Shown: positions 52,848 to 61,324 of the stretch, one piece after another
Layout: every line of letters begins with the position of its first letter
How positions within the stretch are numbered: position 1 is the first letter of the stretch
Assembly: GCA_027487865.1 (NCBI GenBank)
Contig: JAIYCT010000003.1
Location: 124,001 to 188,000 of the forward strand
DNA: 64,000 nucleotides
Direction: 5' to 3'
DNA from: Microbacteriaceae bacterium
GTDB lineage: Bacteria; Actinomycetota; Actinomycetes; Actinomycetales; Microbacteriaceae
Program-made: the position numbers and the translations under genes
The notes under the pieces: generated by a model
Database searches by the model: none
Seen by the model: the letters and a program-made list of their open reading frames with translations, nothing else
What the model was told of the DNA's origin: nothing

Positions 52848-52879
52848 TCGAAAAATCTATTTCGATTCCCCTTCGGCAC
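52838..52879 (+). promoter_or_regulatory. Compound hairpin with alternative SD-sequestering pairing
   Basis: Outer stem GTGCCG/CGGCAC (52838-52843 with 52874-52879), inner stem AATCGAAA/TTTCGATT (52846-52853 with 52860-52867). CCTTCG (52870-52875) also matches the regulator SD CGAAGG (52934-52939). Confidence 0.5.
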
Positions 52880-52949
52880 CAGCACCCCAACAAACGCACG
52901 TGATTCGTGCACTCAAAATCGCACACACATCGACGAAGGATTAGAACAA

Positions 52950-53546
52950 ATGACCCAGCTACTAACCAACCAGGAAACCGAAGCTAAGGGCTTCGCGCTA
53001 TACGTCGGAATCTCAGAATCCGAGGCTCAGGCTGCCGGATACTCGCTAGCCGAGATTGCCACCAAGCTGCGCGAAACAATCGCAGAGCTGTTGCCAGAAA
53101 AGGCAAGCGAAACCTATGCAACTTTGGCTATTGCGCCTGTCACTGCAACCGGTCGCAACCTAGACATCACCCGCATTGCACTCAAGGAGCCAAAGGCGAC
53201 TTCGATCAAGTCGGGCAAGCACGAAGAAGCAAAGGCAGCCAAGGGATTGGTGGTTGACCTAACCCGTCGTCGCCTCTTTGTCGATGGTCAGAACGCAAAC
53301 CTCACCTGCAAGGAGTTTGAACTTCTCGCATTCTTGATCGAGAACACCGGCAGGACAGTATCTCGCCAGGAGATCGCAGGAATCTCAGACCGTTGCGGAG
53401 AAGCGACTCCAAACGCTCGAACCATCGATGTTCACGTTCGTAGGTTGCGCGGCAAGATTGCCGGTTACGAGGATGTGGTTCGCACCGCCAGGGGCCAGGG
53501 CTACCGCTTCGATAGGCACCCAGACGTGCTTATCGAACAGCTCTAG
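52950..53546 (+). CDS. Winged-helix (OmpR/PhoB C-terminal-type) transcriptional regulator
   Basis: LTCKEFELLAFLIENTGRTVSRQEIAGI...ARTIDVHVRRLRGKIAGYEDVVRTARGQGYRF; N-terminal half is not a receiver domain. GAAGGA upstream. Confidence 0.85.
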   Translation: MTQLLTNQETEAKGFALYVGISESEAQAAGYSLAEIATKLRETIAELLPEKASETYATLAIAPVTATGRNLDITRIALKEPKATSIKSGKHEEAKAAKGLVVDLTRRRLFVDGQNANLTCKEFELLAFLIENTGRTVSRQEIAGISDRCGEATPNARTIDVHVRRLRGKIAGYEDVVRTARGQGYRFDRHPDVLIEQL

Positions 53547-53555
53547 ACTGAGCTA

Positions 53556-54140
53556 ATGCAAGATTTCCACCAGGCGGTTGCTGCCATAACCAAGCAGGTA
53601 GTTAGCCTGGTGGATAAAAATCCAGCGCCAATCATTTTGATTGACGGTAGAGCAGCCAGCGGTAAATCCCACCTGGCTGCACAGCTCAAAAACGTTCTGT
53701 TCAAGGAACTTGAGCAAGCCCCTCGGCTTATCCATATGGATGATCTTTATCCAGGCTGGGAGGGCTTGCAGATCGGTTCCTTCTACCTAAACCAGCAGAT
53801 CCTGCAGCCACTAAGCGCAGGCAAGGCCGCGCACTGGCAACTGTGGGATTGGCAAAAAGGAGAACGCGGTAGGACCGATGAACCGGGTAACGGCTGGCGC
53901 GAATTCTCCGGGGGAACTCCACTGATTGTTGAGGGCTGCGGCGCAATCTCCCGTGTCTCCAGCGAGCTAGCCGACTTTCGGGTTTGGATCGAAGCACCAA
54001 AAGAGATTCGTCATGCTCGCTGGCTGGAGCGCGATGGTGAAAAGTTCAACGACTTTTGGCACATTTGGGCAGCCCAGGAAGATGAGTTTTACCAGCAGGA
54101 AAAATCTCAGCAGCTGGCTGATCTGGTAATTGAAAACTAG
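53556..54140 (+). CDS. Uridine kinase-like P-loop protein
   Basis: IILIDGRAASGKSHLAAQL; nucleoside kinase-like P-loop fold. Confidence 0.75.
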   Translation: MQDFHQAVAAITKQVVSLVDKNPAPIILIDGRAASGKSHLAAQLKNVLFKELEQAPRLIHMDDLYPGWEGLQIGSFYLNQQILQPLSAGKAAHWQLWDWQKGERGRTDEPGNGWREFSGGTPLIVEGCGAISRVSSELADFRVWIEAPKEIRHARWLERDGEKFNDFWHIWAAQEDEFYQQEKSQQLADLVIEN

Positions 54141-54775
54141 CTGTTGCGGTTGAGGCGCCAGGTTCTAACACCGGCGATGATGCTCAGGCCAATTACGACC
54201 AAGGCGATGATGTAAACAAAAGACCTCACCCACTCAATTGAGTAGGTGAAGTAACCGGCAACCGTAAGGCCCGTTCCCCAAAGCACCGCTCCAACAAAAT
54301 TGGCGGAGAAGAATTTGTAGTAGTTCATTTTGCCAATGCCCGCTAGCGCTGGAATTATCACTCTGGCCCAGGGGATAAATCGGGCAACCACCACCGACCA
54401 CCAGCCATAGCTTTGGTAGAACTGCTCGGAGCGAACAATCGCCTTTTTGAGCCAGCTACCTTTTCGCTTGTCGAGGTATGGCCTGCCGTAGTGTCGCCCC
54501 AGGGTGTAGCCCACTTGGTCACCGAGCCAGGCTGCGATGCCGACACCAATTGCCATGACGTAAATGTTTATCGAGTCTGTGTGAGCGGCTGCAATTAGTC
54601 CTGCTGCAAATACCAGTGAGTCACCGGTGATAAAGGGTATGAATGCGCCTATAAACAAGCCGGTCCCTGCGAATACCAGACCGAATACCGCAAGGTAAAA
54701 AAGCACCGGACCAATCACATCGAACCAGCCAACGATATCGTCGGTAACAGAGGCACGAATATTGATTAGATTCAC
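54137..54775 (-). CDS. DedA-family membrane protein
   Basis: FIPFITGDSLVFAAGLIAA, VVARFIPWARVIIPALAGIGKM. Confidence 0.88.
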   Translation of the reverse strand: MNLINIRASVTDDIVGWFDVIGPVLFYLAVFGLVFAGTGLFIGAFIPFITGDSLVFAAGLIAAAHTDSINIYVMAIGVGIAAWLGDQVGYTLGRHYGRPYLDKRKGSWLKKAIVRSEQFYQSYGWWSVVVARFIPWARVIIPALAGIGKMNYYKFFSANFVGAVLWGTGLTVAGYFTYSIEWVRSFVYIIALVVIGLSIIAGVRTWRLNRNS

Positions 54776-54842
54776 CCGACAAGTTTACCCGCCTATCCGC
54801 AATGGCCTAATCGGGCCAAATCGCCTGAGTAAACTTGGGGGA

Positions 54843-55931
54843 ATGCATATCGGTATGAAAATCTCCTCCCTGTTTTTGCTTAGTGCTTTGGTGCTAACCG
54901 GCTGCTCAGCAGCCCCTGAAGTAAGCCCCAGTGCATCACCAACCATCACCGAGGAACCGGCTCCAGAGCCGGTTTACCTGACTGCCCCATTGACTGGTGT
55001 GCAGTATTTGGAGGGCACCAATCAGTTCCTAGCGCTACCTGCAGTCTCCGCGAAGATCGACAACACCTACGCCGGTCGTCCACAGCTTGCGCTGAATGAT
55101 GCCGACATTGTCTACGTCACTCGCGTCGAAGGTGGCATGACCAGGCTGGTGCCGGTTTGGCACTCCCGCATGCCAGAGAACATTGGACCGGTGCGATCGG
55201 TTCGTCCGGTAGATGCCAGCATCATCGATCAGTACGGCGGCGTATTTGTTTACTCCGGTGGTCAGAGCCCATTCAAGAACGCGGCTCGGGACACCGGCTT
55301 GGTGATGAGCGATGAGGACACCGAGAACGGCAATGACACCTACTTCCGCGAGCCTTCGAGAAACGCTCCGTGGAACCTGTTCTTCCGCGCTCAGAAATTG
55401 CAGTCAATCCATGTCGAGCAACCAGCCCCAACTCAGTCTCTAGTCTTTGATGCCTCACCAAGTGCTGTTGAACTAGGCGAAGCGGTGACCGAGATTGACG
55501 TGAAGTACACCTCACTGCGCTCGACCTGGAAGCCTGGCACCGCAGCTCTGCCATGGACTGCGACCTCGGAGCCAGTTTGGATGCGCTGGATGGACAAGAC
55601 CGAACACCTGCAAGAAGGTGGCGAGCAGGTAATCGCGAAGAACGTGATCGTGATGGAGGTTGAGCATGACCTCAGCTTTATCGACCCTAAGTACGGCGCA
55701 ATCCCTAAGGCCAAGATCAACGACAACACCGGCGTTGCCCACATATTTAGCGATGGCTTCTACCTAAAGGCTGTTTGGACCAAGGCCGGTAACGACCAGC
55801 CGATTCTCTACACCCTAGAAACCGGTGAACCGGTAAAACTTGCAATTGGTAACACCTGGGTTGAAATGATGGATCTTCCGCGCTCGAAGCTAACCATCAC
55901 CAAGCCTGAGGTTGTAGAAGAGACCGAGTAG
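54843..55931 (+). CDS. DUF3048-like lipoprotein
   Basis: Start ATG 54843 preferred over 54762; MHIGMKISSLFLLSALVLTGCSAAPE lipobox; KIDNTYAGRPQLALNDADIVYVTRVEGGMTRLVPVWHSRMPENIGPVRSVRP. Confidence 0.8.
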   Translation: MHIGMKISSLFLLSALVLTGCSAAPEVSPSASPTITEEPAPEPVYLTAPLTGVQYLEGTNQFLALPAVSAKIDNTYAGRPQLALNDADIVYVTRVEGGMTRLVPVWHSRMPENIGPVRSVRPVDASIIDQYGGVFVYSGGQSPFKNAARDTGLVMSDEDTENGNDTYFREPSRNAPWNLFFRAQKLQSIHVEQPAPTQSLVFDASPSAVELGEAVTEIDVKYTSLRSTWKPGTAALPWTATSEPVWMRWMDKTEHLQEGGEQVIAKNVIVMEVEHDLSFIDPKYGAIPKAKINDNTGVAHIFSDGFYLKAVWTKAGNDQPILYTLETGEPVKLAIGNTWVEMMDLPRSKLTITKPEVVEETE

Positions 55932-55934
55932 TTT

Positions 55935-56078
55935 GTGCGCGGAGTGAAAAAGGAAAACCTTCCCGAGAAACTCTGCCTACGCTGCCAAAAGCCAATGGTC
56001 TGGCGCAAAAAGTGGGAAAAAACTTGGGACGAAGTGAAGTACTGCTCAGAAAAGTGCCGTCGCACTAAAGATCAGTAG
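55935..56078 (+). CDS. 47-aa DUF2256-like zinc-ribbon protein (absent from ORF track)
   Basis: GTG start; VRGVKKENLPEKLCLRCQKPMVWRKKWEKTWDEVKYCSEKCRRTKDQ with CxxC...CxxxC and WRKKWEK..WDEVKYCS. Confidence 0.75.
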   Translation: MRGVKKENLPEKLCLRCQKPMVWRKKWEKTWDEVKYCSEKCRRTKDQ

Positions 56079-56964
56079 CAAACTCTTTCAGCCAGGACCG
56101 AAGGTCCTTACCAATGTCATCGCGATCGATACCGATCTTTAGGGTCGCCTTTATAAAGTCGAGCTTGTCACCGGTGTCATAGCGTCTTCCGGTGAAGACC
56201 ACACCACGAACTCCGCCTGCAACTTCTGGGTGCGCAGCCGCATACTGCAGAGCATCGGTGAGCTGGATCTCGCCACCTCGACCCGGGTCAGTCTTCTCTA
56301 AGATGTCGAAGATTTCTGGGCGAAGCACATACCGTCCAATGACGGCAAGGTTCGATGGGGCTTCCTCGGCGGCTGGCTTTTCAACCAAGCCGTTGACCTG
56401 AACGACATCTGACTGGTTTGTGGCATCAGCCGATGCGCAACCGTAGAGGTGAATCTGATCCTTTGGAACAACCATCAGTGCGATGACGTTATCGCCGGTC
56501 TGCTCGTGAACCTCAAGCATGCGAGGCAGGATTGGGTCGCGATTGTCAATCACGTCATCACCCAATAGCACCGCAAAGCTGTGCTCGCCTACGTGGGACT
56601 TAGCTCGCAAGACTGCGTGACCTAGACCGCGTGGATCGCCCTGGCGGGTGTAGTGAATATCTGCCAGTTGAGAGGACTCCTGAACCGCGAAAAGCTTTTT
56701 CTCGTCGCCCTTTTTAGCCAAAACCTGCTCAAGTTCGGCAACCCGGTCGAAGTGGTTTTCGAGCGCGTTCTTGTTGCGACCGGTGATCATCAACAGATCA
56801 ATTAGTCCGGCCTCTACGGCTTCCTCAACCACGTACTGGATGACTGGCTTGTCGACGATCGGCAGCATCTCTTTTGGCATGGCCTTGGTGGCTGGCAAAA
56901 AACGAGTTCCCAGGCCTGCTACTGGAATAACGGCCTTGCTGACTTGAAAGCGGGGATTAGACAT
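56065..56964 (-). CDS. galU: UTP-glucose-1-phosphate uridylyltransferase
   Basis: KAVIPVAGLGTRFLPATKAMPKEMLPIVDKPVIQYVVEEA. Confidence 0.96.
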   Translation of the reverse strand: MSNPRFQVSKAVIPVAGLGTRFLPATKAMPKEMLPIVDKPVIQYVVEEAVEAGLIDLLMITGRNKNALENHFDRVAELEQVLAKKGDEKKLFAVQESSQLADIHYTRQGDPRGLGHAVLRAKSHVGEHSFAVLLGDDVIDNRDPILPRMLEVHEQTGDNVIALMVVPKDQIHLYGCASADATNQSDVVQVNGLVEKPAAEEAPSNLAVIGRYVLRPEIFDILEKTDPGRGGEIQLTDALQYAAAHPEVAGGVRGVVFTGRRYDTGDKLDFIKATLKIGIDRDDIGKDLRSWLKEFATDL

Positions 56965-57035
56965 GTTACAAGCCTAGGGGGATAACTCGAACTAGTCACT
57001 TAGGGCTAGTCCCACAACTCAGTGGTTGCGAACTT

Positions 57036-57812
57036 CTAGCGGCCCAATACAAAAAGCAGCAGGTTCTTTAGTGACCCAAGCTCTCTGAAGCGCCTGAGAC
57101 CAAAAGGCAATCTCACAAATGGTGCTAGTGCTCCAAAGACTCTCGTAAAGATGATGGCCCTTGCCCTGCGGTCCTGAGCGCTGCCCCATCTGGAGCCGGA
57201 GGATTCGGTTGGGTGTTGAGCCAAAGTAATTGGAGCAAAAACTGCCTTGCCACCGGCTTTGATTAGGTCAACCACAAAGATGTACTCATCACCGAGGTAA
57301 TTCTTTGCCCCGGCCCCAAAATCCTCATCAAACCGAACTCCAAGCCTGCGGATATCAGAAACTCGAATGATCATCTCGTAGGTGGCGGCTCTTGCGGAGT
57401 TGAAGCTTCCGAGTGTTTCGATAGTTGTCGGGTAGCGCTTTCTTAGCGCTCCAGTTTCATCGGTTGCTTGCCCAAGCATTAGCGAGACATCTGGATGTGA
57501 ATCTAGGTATTCAATTGCCTGGCGAAGCCCAAATGCGTCAAAGGTTATGTCGTCATCGCTGAAGATCAGGTACTCACCAAGGGCTAGATCAATTGCCTTG
57601 TTGCGGCTCTTTGCAACGCCTTTGCTAATTAGCTCATGGTGGCGGAAGTCTTTGCGGGTCGATAGCTCTTTGAACCTTTGACCTTGCCAATCGATTTGGT
57701 TTGGGTTCTGCACCACCAGCAAGGTTTCCCACTCTGGATTGCTTGGGGGTTCGACCAGGGTCGCGACGCGCTCAGCGAGGGTCGAATAACCCAGGGTCAG
57801 CTTGGGGCTCAT
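57036..57812 (-). CDS. Family 2 glycosyltransferase
   Basis: GT-A-like, NKAIDLALGEYLIFSDDDITFDAFGLRQAIEYL. Confidence 0.82.
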   Translation of the reverse strand: MSPKLTLGYSTLAERVATLVEPPSNPEWETLLVVQNPNQIDWQGQRFKELSTRKDFRHHELISKGVAKSRNKAIDLALGEYLIFSDDDITFDAFGLRQAIEYLDSHPDVSLMLGQATDETGALRKRYPTTIETLGSFNSARAATYEMIIRVSDIRRLGVRFDEDFGAGAKNYLGDEYIFVVDLIKAGGKAVFAPITLAQHPTESSGSRWGSAQDRRARAIIFTRVFGALAPFVRLPFGLRRFRELGSLKNLLLFVLGR

Positions 57813-58582
57813 TAGAAGCTGTTGGCCTTGGCTCTGGCAAAGCGCATTAGGGATGAGGAAACCGAGCTAAAGGTGGTGTTCTGGATTCGAAGCGCGAGGA
57901 ACAGCACGATGGCATTTGAAAGTGAGACCCAACCCTCAAGGCTGAACCAGATCAAAACTGCAAGCAGCACCACGACACCAAAAGATGCCATCAGGGTTGC
58001 AAACTCGGCCTGCTGAATTCTTGAACCCAAGCGCTCTGCGGGGGTAACGGTCTTCTTGGCACGCTTTTTCTCTACGAACCCGCGCTGCTTCTTGAGCTGA
58101 CGCTTGAATATCACGCCCATTAGCTGCAGCACTAGGACGATGAGCAACAGGTTTAGCAGCCCAAAGTTTGGTGAGAGCACAATTAGCATCGAGGCAATCA
58201 CAAACATCTGGGTTATGAAGGAAAGCGCATTTACAAGCTCAAGCCCCATTGCCCACTCCCAAGATTCCTTGGTCGAGCTCTTCTCTCTGGTGTCAGCGCC
58301 AAATGCCTTATCGAAGAACTTCACGCGGTAGGTCTTCTGCATGTAGTTCGCGATTCTGGTGGAGACAAACAAAACCGCAAACAAAAGCAGCTGCAAGATA
58401 ATCTCGGTGATCGGTCTGGAGTTGCCGGCGATAACCAAGTCTGTGAAGAGCTTCGCTACCAACAGCTCTGTCACAGGGATCATGGCTGCAATTAGAACCA
58501 GCAGCATTAGTTGCCAGCGATGGCGCTTGGTTGGAACCAAGAGCTTGGTGGCGGCGAACAGCTGGGTAAAGATTGTGCGCAA
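57812..58582 (-). CDS. ABC-exporter-like transmembrane protein lacking an ATPase domain
   Basis: ~6 hydrophobic segments; ends after RIQNTTFSSVSSSLMRFARAKANSF without Walker A/B. Confidence 0.55.
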   Translation of the reverse strand: MRTIFTQLFAATKLLVPTKRHRWQLMLLVLIAAMIPVTELLVAKLFTDLVIAGNSRPITEIILQLLLFAVLFVSTRIANYMQKTYRVKFFDKAFGADTREKSSTKESWEWAMGLELVNALSFITQMFVIASMLIVLSPNFGLLNLLLIVLVLQLMGVIFKRQLKKQRGFVEKKRAKKTVTPAERLGSRIQQAEFATLMASFGVVVLLAVLIWFSLEGWVSLSNAIVLFLALRIQNTTFSSVSSSLMRFARAKANSF

Positions 58583-58584
58583 GG

Positions 58585-60348
58585 CTACTTCTTCCCAAAC
58601 CTTTGCAGGGCTTGGCGAATGTGGTCTTCGACCTCATCCTTCTTCGCCTCGGATACTCTGATGTCTTTAATTAGCGCATCGAGGTTTTCTTTTCTTAGGT
58701 CAAGGCCAATAACCTGCGGGTTCATAACCTCAACCCCGGCACCCAGGGCGTAGTCCTCGTACTTTATTCCAGAACCGTGAACATTTTCTTCGTAACCGGC
58801 AAAAGTCACCAGTCCACATGGAATGCCATAGGACTGGCAGGTGATCATCACGTGCATGGCGGAGGTGACCACCTTGTCATACTTTGCAAGCTCTCCCACG
58901 AACTCTTTAATTGTTTCCGGCTTTGACATCAGGACCGAAAGCTCGTCCATGTTTGCTGGAAGCTGCATAGGAATAGAGGTGTGAGAGAAGTGACGCACGA
59001 AAGCGATGCGACCGTTGGTCTTCCCCCTCTTCACAGGGATGATTCGGCTGATTGCAAGACCTGGGTCACCAAAGGCGGTAACGGTAGGGCCGCCAGATTC
59101 CTTTAGCACACGAGCGGTTATTGGTCCGCGGACCGATACGTAGTCGGCCTTGGTGTTTAGCTCAAGGTCGTCGGTAGAGATACCGGTTCCCAAAACCACC
59201 GAGTTGGATTTGATGAATCTTCCAATCGAACCAAGCGCGATGATGTGCTTTTTGCCAGCAGGCTTCACAGGTGACTGCAGGGTAATTGCGGCATCGGTGT
59301 AGTGCGAGACGATTAGTGGGCTGAGCCAGTCACCAAAGTTTCCAGGGAACGGCTTTGACCACCAGGCCAGCTTGATCTTCTTCTCAGACTCTTTTGCGGA
59401 GTAGCTCAAGAAAGCTTCGGCAGCGTGAATCATCGACTCTTCACCAAAGGAGGCGATGTACTTATTGTCGAACTCGGCTTTAGCCGTTACAAACAGCACG
59501 CCATCGCCCTTGATACCGCCACCAAGCATCTCACCCATCATGCGGGAGCGCTCTGGGTCGATGCTCTTGGCTTTGCCCGAGGTTAGAAGACCGGTTAGGC
59601 CGCTTGAATCCGCAATCCGACGAAGCGGCTTCTTGATGGAATCTGGCAGTGCCTTTTCAATCTTCTTGGCCTGCTTCAGAAGCTTCTTCGTGGTGGACTG
59701 CTTAGATCCACCGCCGTGTTGGACAACCTTGTCCTTGAAATCGGCAACATTGCCGGAAGAGCCAAACTGGAAAAATGCATCGCGTGAACCAGGTTCGACC
59801 AGCTTGCGATCACGAACGATTGCGGTTGAAGGAATCATCTGGAAGGTGATCTTGCGGGCATTGGCTCGCCATGCCTCTTCCAAGAAGTAGTCGTCGGTTG
59901 CCTTTAGCACTGCACGCTGCTCTAGGTCATAGGCATCGTCAACAATCTTGCGACCCTGGACTGTGGCGTTTACGCCCCAGAAGCTCGGCTCCCAGAATCT
60001 GGTGCGGTTGTGGTAACCGATCTGAAGCGGAGAACCAAAGCTGCGCTGGAAGCCAATGAAGTCCGCGGTGGTGTTGGTGATGTAATCCGGGAGGTGAGTG
60101 ATGCGGCAGTCAACATCGATCCAGAACACCATCTTGTCCGGGTGCTTATGGCAGATGTCGCGGATAAAGCCAATCTTGCGGCGGGTGACATCGGCCCAGT
60201 CCTCACCGGGACGCTTTTGAATTTCTAAAAGCTCGTGGCCAATGCCCAAAGATTCGAGTTGCTCCCTGAGCTCTCGGGCATGACCCCCGTAATACTCGTC
60301 CTGGGTATAGAAGCTGCAGATCACTACGTCGCGGTTACTCACGCCCAA
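58585..60348 (-). CDS. Nucleotide-sugar transferase-like + polysaccharide pyruvyltransferase-like fusion
   Basis: N-terminal MVFWIDVDCRITHLPDYI (glycosyltransferase-like); C-terminal KKIKLAWWSKPFPGNFGDWLSPLIVSHY..SVRGPITARVLKESGGPTVTAFGDPGLAISRI. Confidence 0.75.
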   Translation of the reverse strand: MGVSNRDVVICSFYTQDEYYGGHARELREQLESLGIGHELLEIQKRPGEDWADVTRRKIGFIRDICHKHPDKMVFWIDVDCRITHLPDYITNTTADFIGFQRSFGSPLQIGYHNRTRFWEPSFWGVNATVQGRKIVDDAYDLEQRAVLKATDDYFLEEAWRANARKITFQMIPSTAIVRDRKLVEPGSRDAFFQFGSSGNVADFKDKVVQHGGGSKQSTTKKLLKQAKKIEKALPDSIKKPLRRIADSSGLTGLLTSGKAKSIDPERSRMMGEMLGGGIKGDGVLFVTAKAEFDNKYIASFGEESMIHAAEAFLSYSAKESEKKIKLAWWSKPFPGNFGDWLSPLIVSHYTDAAITLQSPVKPAGKKHIIALGSIGRFIKSNSVVLGTGISTDDLELNTKADYVSVRGPITARVLKESGGPTVTAFGDPGLAISRIIPVKRGKTNGRIAFVRHFSHTSIPMQLPANMDELSVLMSKPETIKEFVGELAKYDKVVTSAMHVMITCQSYGIPCGLVTFAGYEENVHGSGIKYEDYALGAGVEVMNPQVIGLDLRKENLDALIKDIRVSEAKKDEVEDHIRQALQRFGKK

Positions 60349-60358
60349 AATCTACCAG

Positions 60359-61324
60359 CTAGGTTGTTTTATTACCCCGAAATAGCCCCCACCAAAAACC
60401 TGTGCCCCAGGCATAGTGCATGGTAGGTAGCACAACCAGCAGCCAAAGCTTCTGGCGCTCGGTGATCACTTTGGCGCTTCCAGCCAAGATCGCAATAGCT
60501 ATTAGATAGATCCAAAGCGGGAACCAGAACAGTGTGCCAAGCACCAGTAGTGGCGGAATCCAGTAGCGCACCGAAGAACCGGCTGGGTTCTCTCGCGTCA
60601 GCGCTCCGCGCCAAACACCGGTCTTGAAAAACTGCTTGGCAAGTGACTCCCAGTCACTTCTGGGGTAGTAGCTCACCTGAAGCCTTGGATCAAACCAGAC
60701 AATCAGCCCCGCTTTCCTCAGTCTTTGGTTTAGCTCCCAGTCCTGCCCACGAACCCAGGCTTCAGAGAAGCCACCAACCTGCTCGATGGCAGCTTTTCTA
60801 AAGACGCCCAGGTAAACAGTGTCGGCGGGACCCGCCTCACCGCCAACATGGAAAGAGCCACCGCCGAGACCAACTTTGTTGTTATAGCCGTAGGCAACTG
60901 CCGACTGGAAATCGTTCTTGCCCTTGGCAACCATCATTCCGCCGACATTGGCTGCGCCAGTTTCATTCAAAAGCTTTACCGCAAGAGCTGCGTAACCTTC
61001 GGAGAGTTCGGAGTGGGCATCGACTCGAAGGATGACCTCGTACTTAGCCTTTGCAATCGCAAGATTTAGCGAGATAGAGGTAAGGCCGGGAGAGTGAACC
61101 AATTGCAATTTGGCACCGTATTTGCGCTTCAGCTTCTGCGCTACCTCGTCGGTCTTGTCCTTGGATGGACCAAGCGCCACAACTAATTCCATCTCACCGG
61201 GCACCACCTGGCTAAAAACAGACTCAACAGCGGTGGCTAGGTAGGCCTCTTCGTTCAGCACCGGCATCACGAAGCTGATGTTTTTTAGAGCCTTAGCCAT
61301 TGTGGACGTTTCTACCAAGCGCAA
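60359..61324 (-). CDS. Family 2 glycosyltransferase, succinoglycan-like, membrane-anchored
   Basis: FVMPVLNEEAYLATAVESVFSQ, ILRVDAHSEL..., C-terminal hydrophobic segments. Confidence 0.88.
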   Translation of the reverse strand: MRLVETSTMAKALKNISFVMPVLNEEAYLATAVESVFSQVVPGEMELVVALGPSKDKTDEVAQKLKRKYGAKLQLVHSPGLTSISLNLAIAKAKYEVILRVDAHSELSEGYAALAVKLLNETGAANVGGMMVAKGKNDFQSAVAYGYNNKVGLGGGSFHVGGEAGPADTVYLGVFRKAAIEQVGGFSEAWVRGQDWELNQRLRKAGLIVWFDPRLQVSYYPRSDWESLAKQFFKTGVWRGALTRENPAGSSVRYWIPPLLVLGTLFWFPLWIYLIAIAILAGSAKVITERQKLWLLVVLPTMHYAWGTGFWWGLFRGNKTT

